From positions 21,965 to 68,896 of the forward strand of contig NZ_JAQLFP010000010.1 in the NCBI RefSeq assembly GCF_028207065.1: a DNA stretch of 46,932 nucleotides, given 5' to 3'. Position 1 is the first letter of the stretch. Every line of letters starts with the position of its first letter. Position numbers and translations under genes: made by a program. Source of the DNA: Collinsella aerofaciens. GTDB lineage: Bacteria; Actinomycetota; Coriobacteriia; Coriobacteriales; Coriobacteriaceae. The notes below the pieces were generated by a model. The model was not told where the DNA came from and did not search any database. It worked only from the letters and a program-made list of their open reading frames with translations. Below, one piece after another: positions 1 to 7,705 of this stretch.

Positions 1-1035
1 TTAGTAGTTCATCTGGTGGTAGTAGCGACGCGTGGTGAGCGGGTGGTTGCGGACGTGCTCGAGATGGCAGCTCAGGCGCTCGGTGATGGTGTAGGTGACC
101 ATCGGGGAGACGATCTTGCGGAACTCGGGGTCGCTGAACGGCAGCTCGACCTCGGCGGTGTCGAACTTGTTCACGCGGACATGGACGCCCTTCTCGTCGG
201 CGAGCATGTGAGTGAAGTTGTCCACGCGGTCCATGAGCTTACGGGTGTCGTCCTCGCCGTAGAGCATGATGAGGCTCGTGCCCTCCTCGCACAGCTCGAT
301 GGTGCCGTGGAAGAACTCGGCGGCGTGGATGGACTTGGTCTTGATCCACTGCATCTCCTCGAGGATGCACATGGCGTAGTCGTAGGCCTCGCCCCAGAGC
401 ATGCCGGAGCCGATCACCATGTGGTAGTCGGTGTCCTTGAAGTCCTCGGCCATGGCGGCGCAGCGCTCGTCCTGGGCGTCCTTGGCCTTGATGAGGTACG
501 GGGCGATGTTGCCGAACTCCTCCATGAAGGTGTCGTACTTGGGGAAGGCGCCGGCGTTCTTGAGGAAGCGGGCGACCAGCGTGATCTGGTAGGTGTAGAT
601 GGCCTCGCACAGGACGTCGTCCTCGGCGAAGCTGAAGAACTTGTAGTCGGCGTACTCGGTGGCCGGGGTGTTGTCGTTGGAGACATACATCAGCGTGCGG
701 GCGCCCTGCTCCTGGCAGAACTTGGCGGCCTCGATGATCTCGGGGGTGGTGCCGGTACGGGTGGAGAAGACGCAGACCGAGTCCTTGTTGAAGGCCTTGG
801 GCGGGCACGCGAGGAACTCAGCGGCGATCTCGCAGTGGACGTCGACGTCGGCCGTGGTGGTCTCGACCCAATACTTCATCGGGAGCGTGTGGGCCCAGGT
901 GCCGCCGCAGCCGATGAAGAAGATGTTGGAATAACCCTGCTCGCAGACCTCGTCCACGGCAGCCTCAATCTGAGGACGGAGAGCGAGGGCATCGCTCACA
1001 ACCTTCTCGTAACGAGGCTCATCGAAATTGAACAT
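1..1035 (-). CDS. SIS-domain sugar-phosphate deglycase, FrlB/FraB-like (copy A of a duplicated gene)
   Basis: A 344-residue SIS-domain protein, probably a cytoplasmic deglycase that splits a 6-phosphorylated glycated amine into hexose phosphate and amine. The first SIS fold starts at about residue 34 (IFFIGCGGT) and has the Ser/Thr-rich phosphate loop STRTGTT near 91-97. E227 (EEMQW) and H243 (EFFHG) are 16 residues apart, the spacing I recall for the catalytic Glu/His of FraB. The C-terminus RRYYHQMNY resembles the FrlB tail. The ATG at 1035 is chosen because the near-identical second copy starts there; an in-frame start at 1083 lies in sequence the copies do not share. The stop codon is the first base triplet of the window, so nothing downstream is visible. 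It lies downstream of the kinase gene, about 98 bp away, and may have its own promoter. The exact substrate is unknown. Confidence 0.88.
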   Translation of the reverse strand: MFNFDEPRYEKVVSDALALRPQIEAAVDEVCEQGYSNIFFIGCGGTWAHTLPMKYWVETTTADVDVHCEIAAEFLACPPKAFNKDSVCVFSTRTGTTPEIIEAAKFCQEQGARTLMYVSNDNTPATEYADYKFFSFAEDDVLCEAIYTYQITLVARFLKNAGAFPKYDTFMEEFGNIAPYLIKAKDAQDERCAAMAEDFKDTDYHMVIGSGMLWGEAYDYAMCILEEMQWIKTKSIHAAEFFHGTIELCEEGTSLIMLYGEDDTRKLMDRVDNFTHMLADEKGVHVRVNKFDTAEVELPFSDPEFRKIVSPMVTYTITERLSCHLEHVRNHPLTTRRYYHQMNY

Positions 1036-1133
1036 ATCTAATATCCCTTCGTTTAATAGAGTGAAATTCGTTTCAATTGACAACTTGTCATTTCACTACG
1101 TATTAATACTTAATGACCTAAAAAAATACCTTT

Positions 1134-2018
1134 CTAGGAAATGGAAGCTTGGCCGTCTTTCATCTCGGCGAGTTTATGCTCGAATCCAAAGCCGCCGGGT
1201 TTAAGGCAATTCTTAGCTGAATAGTCAGCAGCGAATTCCATTGCATCCCGAATGATCTCCGCATCGAGCGGTTGCTTTTTACTCCAGCCATGCGAGAGAC
1301 AGCTCACAACAAACGCAGCGATATACGAATCTCCCGCGCCCATGGTGTCAAGCGCATCTACGGGTCTTATATTTCCCTGGTACCATCGGGAACCGTCAAA
1401 GAACACAGGCCCTGCAGATCCCCGTGTAGCAATCGTGTAGCGACAACCATGCTCTATGGCCCTCTTCAATAGAACTTGAATCTGTTGATCGCTCTCGCCG
1501 GAACAGGAAAACAGACCAAGGGTTGTAGCAGGGCAAACAAGATCGAAATATGCGTCGGTTCGATACTTATCTTTAACGGAAAAGTCGTAAACCACCACAG
1601 CGGGAAGATCTTGAACTAGGTGCACATCATCCTGCAGCTTTGCATTGACGCTGGTAAAAACCGCATCGAATCCCTGAAGAAACTTGACATCAGAATCGTT
1701 GATATGGGTTTTGTGCGCCCAGCAAGCCCCCGTATCGTAACCAACTTCGACACGTTCACCGTTGTAAACATTTACATCGCAAGTCTTGGTTGTTGCTTTT
1801 TCAGGCATGCATGATTGCGAAAGGTCAACGTTCAGCGAAGAAAGGGCATCGGTGATTATTCGCCCTCCCAGGTCGTTGCCGATCTCCCCAATATACGCAG
1901 CCTGTGCGCCAAGCATGCTTGCATGGGCAGCGACGTTTACGGCATTGCCACCAGGATACATAACGCCTTTGTTGAGATAGCGATCAATAACGTTGTCACC
2001 AATTGCTGCGATTTTCAC
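1134..2018 (-). CDS. frlD: PfkB-family carbohydrate kinase, fructoselysine 6-kinase (FrlD)-like
   Basis: Ribokinase/PfkB-family kinase of 294 residues that would phosphorylate a sugar or glycated amino acid at the 6-position in the cytoplasm. The N-terminal KIAAIGDN, the PGGNAVNVA substrate/dimer motif near residues 22-30 and the C-terminal DTMGAGDS motif (catalytic Asp at about 230) are the PfkB signatures, and the wording of all three is closest to FrlD. I chose the GTG at 2018 because GGGAGG sits 7 nt upstream and FrlD proteins begin at the equivalent point; ATG at 2033 and GTG at 2036 have no ribosome-binding site. It follows the SIS gene by 30 bp, so it is the next operon member after PTS and deglycase. 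The pairing of a kinase with a phosphorylating PTS is unusual. Another sugar specificity is possible. Confidence 0.82.
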   Translation of the reverse strand: MKIAAIGDNVIDRYLNKGVMYPGGNAVNVAAHASMLGAQAAYIGEIGNDLGGRIITDALSSLNVDLSQSCMPEKATTKTCDVNVYNGERVEVGYDTGACWAHKTHINDSDVKFLQGFDAVFTSVNAKLQDDVHLVQDLPAVVVYDFSVKDKYRTDAYFDLVCPATTLGLFSCSGESDQQIQVLLKRAIEHGCRYTIATRGSAGPVFFDGSRWYQGNIRPVDALDTMGAGDSYIAAFVVSCLSHGWSKKQPLDAEIIRDAMEFAADYSAKNCLKPGGFGFEHKLAEMKDGQASIS

Positions 2019-2048
2019 CTCAACGCCTCCCATCACGTACGGTCTTTA

Positions 2049-3047
2049 TTAGTACTCGACCTTGCGGTAATAACGGCGGATGTCGAGCGAATGGTCACGA
2101 ATTTCCTCGAAATTCTTGCTCACACGCGAGAGAATGGCATTGAGCACCACCGGAGAAAGCATCCAGCGGAATTCATCACTGATACCCGGCAACTCATAAT
2201 CATGTGTATCGAATACGGTGAAATCATCCGCATATTGCTTACAGAAGCGTGCAACGCGCTCATCAAGAGGCCTAGTCTGCGCCTCCGTCATTGCGAGCGC
2301 GACGCAAACGCCCGGCTCAACAAGTTCGATAGTGCCATGGAAGAACTCAGGCGATGTAACGGATTTGGTGCGCAGCCATTGGGACTCCTCGAGCACGCAC
2401 ATGGCAAACGAATACGTGGGGCCCCACAGATTGCCAGAACCAATCCAAATCTGATACGGATCGTCCTTGTGCTTCAGAGCATATGCGCGAGCCATCTCGT
2501 CAGCGTTCTTGCCGACGGAAACGAGAGCAGCGGGGAGATTCACAAGCTCATCAGCGAAGCGATCGTAGTCATCGAAAAAGCCCCTGTTCTTGAGAATCTT
2601 TCCAATCAGAAGGTACAGCACGAGCTCCATAGGACGACCCTGCTTATAGATCACTCCATAATCGGAAAGTTCACCAAGCGGTGAACCGTCCACGCCAAGC
2701 GTAGAGACAATGGTGCAGCCTGCGTCTTTTGCCGCCTTTGCCGCCGCGACCGTCTCTTTGGTGTCGCCCGACTTGGACGCCATGAACGCCAAGGTCCCCT
2801 TACCGATGCGCCGATTGCCAACCGTGAGGAAATCTGCCGAAACTTGGGACTGGACGGGAATATCGGACATAACAGAAACCATATAGTCAAACGGCTGCAT
2901 CATCGCAAGCGAGCCACCTGACGAGGTGAAGAAAATCGAATCGAAACCCTTTTCGCAAATTTCGTCAGCAATGCGTTCAATTTCGGCACGTTGATTGTAG
3001 ATATAAGCACCGTTATCGAGAATTGCCTGTTCATCAAATGAAACCAT
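2049..3047 (-). CDS. SIS-domain deglycase, FrlB-like, in the PTS operon
   Basis: A 332-residue SIS protein, likely a fructoselysine-6-phosphate deglycase or close relative, giving glucose 6-phosphate plus an amine. The phosphate loop SKSGDT is at 91-96. E221 (EESQW) and H237 (EFFHG) keep the 16-residue spacing seen in all SIS proteins of this window, and the tail DIRRYYRKVEY resembles the FrlB C-terminus. It is a clear paralogue of the duplicated SIS gene on either side (same EFFHGTIEL block) but far from identical and more AT-rich. The ATG at 3047 has AAAGG 9 nt upstream. It lies 48 bp after the EIID gene and 30 bp before the kinase gene, so PTS uptake, deglycation and phosphorylation appear to be co-expressed. 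The amine specificity cannot be read from sequence. Confidence 0.87.
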   Translation of the reverse strand: MVSFDEQAILDNGAYIYNQRAEIERIADEICEKGFDSIFFTSSGGSLAMMQPFDYMVSVMSDIPVQSQVSADFLTVGNRRIGKGTLAFMASKSGDTKETVAAAKAAKDAGCTIVSTLGVDGSPLGELSDYGVIYKQGRPMELVLYLLIGKILKNRGFFDDYDRFADELVNLPAALVSVGKNADEMARAYALKHKDDPYQIWIGSGNLWGPTYSFAMCVLEESQWLRTKSVTSPEFFHGTIELVEPGVCVALAMTEAQTRPLDERVARFCKQYADDFTVFDTHDYELPGISDEFRWMLSPVVLNAILSRVSKNFEEIRDHSLDIRRYYRKVEY

Positions 3048-3095
3048 GAGATATACCTTTCTAATTCAATTGGGCCAGACGGCGAAATCAACCAT

Positions 3096-3926
3096 TTAGA
3101 TTGCAAACACTCCGAAGAAGGAGCCGACGATACCAACCGCCATGAGAATAACGAGAATCCAAGCAATTTTGACCTTGTGCTGGACGAGTTCGTAAACTCC
3201 AAGTGTCACAAGCAGCGGCAGCAGGCTCGGCATGATACCGTCGATGATGCTTTGGATAGTCTGCGCACTGTCGCCGGTACCGAGAGAACCAGCCACGCTG
3301 ACCGATACAAGGTTGGGCACCATAGCGCCGATAACCATAAGACCGAGAATTGCAGCCCCCATAGTGAGCTTTGGCATAAGACCAGATTTCTCGATCTTGC
3401 TCAAGAAACTGGTTCCGAATCCATAGCCCCATTTAAGGCAGAACCAACGAATCAGATAATGCGGAACATTGAATACGACAAGGAAGAGAAGCGGGCCGAG
3501 AATGTTACCCTGCATAGCAAGCGACACACCCAAGCCAGTGGCGATGACACGCAACGTTCCCCAGAACAGAGAGTCGCCGATGCCGGCCAGCGGGCTCATA
3601 AGAGCGGCCTTTACGCTGTTGATGGAGGATTCGTCAAAATCCTCTTCGTTAGCGTTTGCCTCTTCCATCGCTGCCGAAATGCCCAGAATTAATGTTGAGA
3701 CATAAGGAGTGGTGTTGAAGAACTCCATGTGACGCTTAGCAGCAGCAGCCTGGTCATCCTTATTCTTATACACGCGACGAATGATGGGAAGCATGGAGAA
3801 GCAGTATCCCATGTGCTGCTGGCGCTCGTAGTTCCAGGAGTACTCCATCGTAAGCGAACGGAAAAATACCGATTTTAGATCACGCTTTGTAATCTTGTTG
3901 GAACTGGTGTCATTAGAAGTCGTCAT
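3096..3926 (-). CDS. PTS mannose/fructose/sorbose-family EIID component
   Basis: EIID membrane subunit (276 residues) of a mannose-family phosphotransferase transporter; with EIIC it forms the sugar channel. Family features are the N-terminal SWNYERQQHMGYCFSMLP block, the RHMEFFNTTPY segment, the MSPLAGIGDSLFWGTLR motif and C-terminal membrane helices. The ATG at 3926 is preferred because AAGGGAG lies 8 nt upstream; it overlaps the end of the EIIC gene by 14 nt, consistent with translational coupling. Gene order EIIA-EIIB-EIIC-EIID followed by a SIS deglycase matches the Gfr-type (glucoselysine/fructoselysine) arrangement known from Salmonella. The family is secure; a glycated amine as substrate is inferred from the neighbours. 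Confidence 0.93.
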   Translation of the reverse strand: MTTSNDTSSNKITKRDLKSVFFRSLTMEYSWNYERQQHMGYCFSMLPIIRRVYKNKDDQAAAAKRHMEFFNTTPYVSTLILGISAAMEEANANEEDFDESSINSVKAALMSPLAGIGDSLFWGTLRVIATGLGVSLAMQGNILGPLLFLVVFNVPHYLIRWFCLKWGYGFGTSFLSKIEKSGLMPKLTMGAAILGLMVIGAMVPNLVSVSVAGSLGTGDSAQTIQSIIDGIMPSLLPLLVTLGVYELVQHKVKIAWILVILMAVGIVGSFFGVFAI

Positions 3927-4698
3927 CGTCGAAGCTCCCTTCCGAACTAAGCTGTGGCGTCTGAGCAATGAAGTTTGGCTGGACCACCACGAGAATTACT
4001 GCGAGGCAAAGCCCAATGATGGCAATACCAAGGATTGGAATGCTCATGTAGGCACAGAGCGCAAACCCGAGCACGAAGAAAATAGCAGTCTGCTTGTTGA
4101 CAATCATTGAAGCGAGCAGTGCAATGCCGAGCGCAGGGATGAATCCACCCGCAATAACCAGGCCGTTACTTACAAACTCGGGAATTGCGTTAAGCACCGC
4201 GTTCATAACCGGCGTTCCGAGATAGAAAGCAAGGGAGCACACGAAAAAGCGAGGAAGCGATTTGACGATGAATCCACCAAGCAGATGCATCCGCTCCATA
4301 CCTTTGAGGTCGCCCTTTGCCACGCAGTCGTCCGCTTTATGGACGAAAAACGGCATCACGATCAGCGTAAGCGCGTTATCAATGATGAGATAAAGCGACG
4401 CAATCGGGAAAGCGAGCGTCAGCGCAACTTCAGCGCCTTGACCCGTCGAAATTGCAAAGGCAGTGCCCAAAATACCACCGGTGATAACGTCAGGCGGAAC
4501 GGCCGCCCCGATGGTAACCGATCCAATGAACACCATTTCAAGCGTGGCGCCGACAATAATGCCCGTCTGCAAATCACCCATCACAAGACCGATGAGGACG
4601 CCCGTGACAATCGGGCGAGAAGCAAGGCAAGTGCCAAGTGCCCACTCAAATGTCACGCACATTGCGACGAGGCCGATAAGGATCGCTTGAGTCAACAT
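3913..4698 (-). CDS. PTS mannose/fructose/sorbose-family EIIC component
   Basis: EIIC integral membrane subunit (261 residues). Hydrophobic helices run through the protein, with the family motif GAAVPPDVITGGILGTAFAI near residues 83-102 and an N-terminal block (ILIGLVAMCVTFEWALGT) typical of ManY-like proteins. The tail SSEGSFDDDDF is acidic. The ATG at 4698 follows AGGGGATCCCTC, a usable ribosome-binding site. The 3' end overlaps the EIID start by 14 nt and the EIIB gene ends 27 bp upstream, so the four PTS genes form one transcription unit. Confidence 0.93.
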   Translation of the reverse strand: MLTQAILIGLVAMCVTFEWALGTCLASRPIVTGVLIGLVMGDLQTGIIVGATLEMVFIGSVTIGAAVPPDVITGGILGTAFAISTGQGAEVALTLAFPIASLYLIIDNALTLIVMPFFVHKADDCVAKGDLKGMERMHLLGGFIVKSLPRFFVCSLAFYLGTPVMNAVLNAIPEFVSNGLVIAGGFIPALGIALLASMIVNKQTAIFFVLGFALCAYMSIPILGIAIIGLCLAVILVVVQPNFIAQTPQLSSEGSFDDDDF

Positions 4699-4725
4699 GA
4701 GGGATCCCCTTTCTATTGTATGTGC

Positions 4726-5187
4726 TTAAATCAAAATCTTCTCGTCTCTAGGTACCTGCCTGATCTCCACCTCGATTCCGGCATCACTGAGCTCATGTAG
4801 AAGCTCCACGTCGCGATCGGTAGCGAAAACCGTTGAAGATAGGCGTACATCTGCACCCTCACGCGGCTTCGTTCCTCCAATGTTGATATGCTCGATTTCG
4901 CTGTAGCCCTTTGCCAGGCGGTAAGCATCTTCGATGCTTTCAACGACAATGAACAAACGGTACTTATCGGTCACACCGCTCCTAAGAGCCTCGATAGAAT
5001 CATCGACCGATTTGATAACCAATTTGACGCCTGCCGGACGTGCCAGCTTAAGCGTCGTCTTGCGCACGTCATCTTTCACAACCGCATCGCAGGCAATCAA
5101 AATGCAATTGGTGTCAAGCTCTTGCGTCCAAGTCATGGCAACCTGACCATGAAGCAAGCGATGGTCAACTCTCAGCAGCTTAATCAT
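4726..5187 (-). CDS. PTS mannose/fructose/sorbose-family EIIB component
   Basis: Cytoplasmic EIIB domain protein of 153 residues that takes phosphate from EIIA and passes it to the incoming sugar. The phospho-acceptor is His13 in RVDHRLLHGQV, the standard motif of this family. Length is normal for a free-standing EIIB. AAAGGAACAAAG precedes the ATG at 5187. The gene lies 13 bp after EIIA and 27 bp before EIIC. In the second PTS locus of this window the same domain is fused to EIIA. Confidence 0.93.
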   Translation of the reverse strand: MIKLLRVDHRLLHGQVAMTWTQELDTNCILIACDAVVKDDVRKTTLKLARPAGVKLVIKSVDDSIEALRSGVTDKYRLFIVVESIEDAYRLAKGYSEIEHINIGGTKPREGADVRLSSTVFATDRDVELLHELSDAGIEVEIRQVPRDEKILI

Positions 5188-5200
5188 CTTTGTTCCTTTC

Positions 5201-5617
5201 TCAAAAATCCTCGTCTTCTTCTACCGAATTTGGCAGCGAACATAGGCATGTGCCCTTTTGGCGGACACTTGAAACCAATGCAGCGAGCTCGGCGTCATCA
5301 AGTGTGCTCAATTTCGAAAACACTTCGAGCACTAGTGGTAGCGACATGCCGGCAATGAGCCTTAGAGAATCGTCACCCAACCTTTCCATAAAAGCGTTAT
5401 TCACTGACCCACCATAGACATCAGTGATGACAATCCACTGGTCTGCTGGGTCGCGAGAACGGTCCCAAAAATCTATCAACTCGTTTACATCCATCGTGTC
5501 CTCATCGACATATGCGCATAGCACCTTAACGCGAGGATCTTCACCGCAAAATAGCTGGAGCGTTTCACGCATCGCTCTAGCAAGTGGCCCATGGCTGGCC
5601 AAGAGCAACTTCCTCAT
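5201..5617 (-). CDS. PTS mannose-family EIIA component (first gene of operon)
   Basis: Cytoplasmic EIIA domain protein, 138 residues. His9 in LLLASHGPLA is the expected phosphorylation site, and VITDVYGGSVNNA near 62-75 is the conserved second motif. The C-terminus ends in an acidic EEDEDF tail. GGGAGATAA precedes the ATG at 5617. It is the first gene of the operon: a promoter with TTGACA/GATACT boxes lies about 65 bp upstream, followed by an operator-like sequence, and the preceding GntR operon is closed off by a terminator. Confidence 0.92.
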   Translation of the reverse strand: MRKLLLASHGPLARAMRETLQLFCGEDPRVKVLCAYVDEDTMDVNELIDFWDRSRDPADQWIVITDVYGGSVNNAFMERLGDDSLRLIAGMSLPLVLEVFSKLSTLDDAELAALVSSVRQKGTCLCSLPNSVEEDEDF

Positions 5618-5644
5618 TTATCTCCCAATCTCAGTCAATCATCT

Positions 5645-5662
5645 GTTAATAGAACGTTATAT
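5645..5662 (-). promoter_or_regulatory. Operator-like site ATATAACGTTCTATTAAC
   Basis: On the minus strand the sequence ATATAACGTTCTATTAAC lies between the predicted promoter and the EIIA gene. It contains the TATAACGT half-site that recurs upstream of the duplicated SIS gene (8781), the GntR pair (7331), the second PTS (27401), the EamA gene (28702) and the GntR at 21334. A GntR repressor site just downstream of the transcription start is the likely meaning; this is inferred from position and repetition. Confidence 0.5.
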
Positions 5663-5679
5663 TTTGTATTGTTATCTAC

Positions 5680-5707
5680 AGTATCCTCGAAACTTTCGCT
5701 TTGTCAA
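5680..5707 (-). promoter_or_regulatory. Sigma70-type promoter of the PTS operon
   Basis: On the minus strand TTGACA (5702-5707) is followed after 16 bp by GATACT (5680-5685), a perfect -35 and a 4/6 -10 box. Transcription would start near 5673, about 55 bp before the EIIA start codon, and read through the operator-like site at 5645-5662. Confidence 0.6.
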
Positions 5708-5756
5708 GACAGATCAATCGAGCTTCCTAAGCGGTAATAATTCGCCCGTAAACGGC

Positions 5757-5785
5757 AAAAAAACGCCCCTTTGTCGGGGCGTTTT
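5757..5785 (-). terminator. Rho-independent terminator after the GntR pair
   Basis: AAAACGCCCC and GGGGCGTTTT form a 10-bp stem with a 6-nt loop; on the minus strand it runs into seven T residues. It separates the GntR pair (transcribed leftward, ending at 5832) from the PTS promoter. Confidence 0.85.
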
Positions 5786-5831
5786 CAATCTCTTGTTATT
5801 CGGTTAAGAAAGATCCGGGGTTTGGCTTTCG

Positions 5832-6536
5832 CTAGAGATAAAACTTTAAGCGCTCAGTGCAGTACACCTGCCGCGAAATAAACAATGGCACTCCCTGCGC
5901 GCTGCAACGCTTATCTACAAATAATAAAAGGGCAGATCCCGGCTTTACATTCAAATGTTCTGCCTCGTAAGCACTTGCAAAGCACACCTGCAACGTTCGC
6001 TCGTTATTGCCAAGTTCGATATGGCGTCTTCCCAGCACCTCAAGTAGAGAACCCGATAAATCTTCATGTTCCAAAAAGGCAAGAGAAGGAGTGTAGCTAT
6101 TGGTTTCCAACATCGTTGGCACGCCATCGACTAAGCGCAAACGTCTAGTCTGAAGAATATTCTCGTCCTCCTGGACCTGAAGAAAACGCACGTCGCGCAG
6201 CGTAGGATAAATCCAAGCTACTTCGAGCACTACGGTAGAAGGCTTTTTATTTTCTTGAATGCAGGAATGGGTGAAGCTTTCCTGGTCATCGGCTGCATAG
6301 GCATTGCGTGTCGTGGTAACAAAAGTCCCTTTCCCTCGCGTGCGCTCAACGATATCGGCATCCTCTAGTTCCTTGATTGCCGATCGAACAGTAATACGAC
6401 TAACGCCATATTCCTCCATAAGCTCCGTCTCAGTAGGAAGCTTATCCCCTTCGCTATATACGCCACTTTCTATTCGACTCACAAGATCGTGAACGATCTG
6501 CTTATACAATGGAACAGCGCTCTCCACTTTAACCAT
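5832..6536 (-). CDS. GntR-family (HutC subfamily) transcriptional regulator
   Basis: A 234-residue regulator with an N-terminal winged helix-turn-helix (PLYKQIVHDLVSRIESG, then YGVSRITVRSAIKEL at about 43-57 and GKGTFV) and a C-terminal UTRA ligand-binding domain. UTRA domains typically bind sugar phosphates or related effectors. It lies 8 bp after a second GntR gene, with its ribosome-binding site (AGGTTGAATA) in that gap, so the two regulators are co-transcribed. The neighbouring PTS operon and the duplicated SIS gene are the likely targets. Confidence 0.9.
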   Translation of the reverse strand: MVKVESAVPLYKQIVHDLVSRIESGVYSEGDKLPTETELMEEYGVSRITVRSAIKELEDADIVERTRGKGTFVTTTRNAYAADDQESFTHSCIQENKKPSTVVLEVAWIYPTLRDVRFLQVQEDENILQTRRLRLVDGVPTMLETNSYTPSLAFLEHEDLSGSLLEVLGRRHIELGNNERTLQVCFASAYEAEHLNVKPGSALLLFVDKRCSAQGVPLFISRQVYCTERLKFYL

Positions 6537-6544
6537 TATTCAAC

Positions 6545-7333
6545 CTATTGCTTTCTACACTCAACGGCTTCAAGTCCCCGCCAATTGATGCCGAGTTGAT
6601 TAGCCTTAATCGAAAAGAAGTATTTGAAATAATCACCCAACATCACCTGCTTAGTAAAGTGCACTGGCTTACCAGTGCTCATATAAACGGTCTCACTCAA
6701 TATAAACATCGCAGCTTCTCCTGCGATATTAAGGATGCGCTTCTCCTCATCCGTAGCAAGCCCTGCTTCAAGCACAATAGACGGGAAACAATTATCCTCT
6801 AGTCGCAGCCCCGTCTCTCTCTCAATCGTTTCATAAAGTGATGCATTCTCCATATCGACACCCAGTAAAAACCCGAAGTTCTTTACTGGAAGATAAATAT
6901 GTTCAATCATTGCATTTATGTGGTTAATTGACCTCACGCGTTTGAGGTAAACCGCAGATTCATTCTCTTCCATTCGCAAATGACGACGGACGGCAACGGG
7001 CGGCTCGACCTCCTGAAGAGCGAGAACACGAGACGAGGTTTCGATATTATTTTCATGGCAAAAATAAGTGAAACCCTTAAACGTGCTCAAGCTCGAGACG
7101 ATTTTAGGCTGCCGGATAAATGTGCCCTTGCCATGACGCGTATCAAGCACGTCGTCATCCACAAGAGTTTGAATTGCCTTCCGTATCGTCGCACGGCTAA
7201 CCTCGTATTCTTCGCAAAAACCATTTTCGCTAGGCAACACGCCACTTTCGGAAAACTCGCCCATCTCAATACGACGGCGCAAATCATCAGCTACTTGTAC
7301 ATATAGCGGCACAGCACTAGTCGGGTTAATCAT
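6545..7333 (-). CDS. GntR-family (HutC subfamily) transcriptional regulator
   Basis: A 262-residue winged-helix/UTRA regulator. The DNA-binding domain covers residues 1-75 (YEVSRATIRKAIQTL, then GKGTFI) and the rest is a UTRA domain with a longer C-terminal tail than usual. It resembles the following GntR gene only in family features, so the pair looks like two specificities and not a fresh duplication. The ATG at 7333 follows GGAGAACGTT; the operator-like ATAACGTT overlaps this start, suggesting autoregulation. Confidence 0.9.
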   Translation of the reverse strand: MINPTSAVPLYVQVADDLRRRIEMGEFSESGVLPSENGFCEEYEVSRATIRKAIQTLVDDDVLDTRHGKGTFIRQPKIVSSLSTFKGFTYFCHENNIETSSRVLALQEVEPPVAVRRHLRMEENESAVYLKRVRSINHINAMIEHIYLPVKNFGFLLGVDMENASLYETIERETGLRLEDNCFPSIVLEAGLATDEEKRILNIAGEAAMFILSETVYMSTGKPVHFTKQVMLGDYFKYFFSIKANQLGINWRGLEAVECRKQ

Positions 7334-7385
7334 AACGTTCTCCGTATAACATTCTATGAAACTTCTATACGTTATAAGATAACCT
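7331..7385. promoter_or_regulatory. Operator/promoter region with repeated ACGTTATA-type half-sites
   Basis: The 55 bp upstream of the GntR pair contain CATAACGTT (7331-7339), GTATAACATTC (about 7344) and ATACGTTATAAG (about 7369). These are variants of the same half-site found before the PTS and SIS genes. The density of sites overlapping the start codon fits an autoregulated promoter. Confidence 0.45.
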
Positions 7386-7408
7386 ATTACGTATTATTTT
7401 GAAAGAAA

Positions 7409-7440
7409 TAGACGGTTCAATCTTATTTTTGAACCGTCTA
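7409..7440 (-). terminator. 12-bp perfect hairpin, probable terminator of SIS copy B
   Basis: TAGACGGTTCAA (7409-7420) and TTGAACCGTCTA (7429-7440) form a perfect 12-bp stem with an 8-nt loop. On the minus strand it is followed by TTTCTTTC. It lies between the SIS copy at 7706 and the GntR promoter, so it probably ends the SIS transcript. Confidence 0.6.
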
Positions 7441-7705
7441 CAATATCAAACACTCCATATGAAGGTGTCGAATGCCACTTGTGGCGCAAACAAGAGGGGC
7501 ATTTGGCAAAAATGCCCCATTTCGCCTTGAAGTCGCTACCGTGAAATGCCAACGAGCCGCATGGTCGAGTCCAAGCAAATACGACCTCAAGCGGCCAGCT
7601 ACGGCATGGCTCCCTAGAACGAGACTGCGACATTTGTTTGCATTGTTTTACGAACGCAACATAACGAATTATTTCCGAGCAAAATAACGACCGCTGAAAG
7701 CTGCT

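Noticed and set aside
7472..7687. Small open frames on both strands at 7394-7687
   Set aside because: No ribosome-binding site, no domain, and the region holds hairpins; more likely a non-coding repeat.
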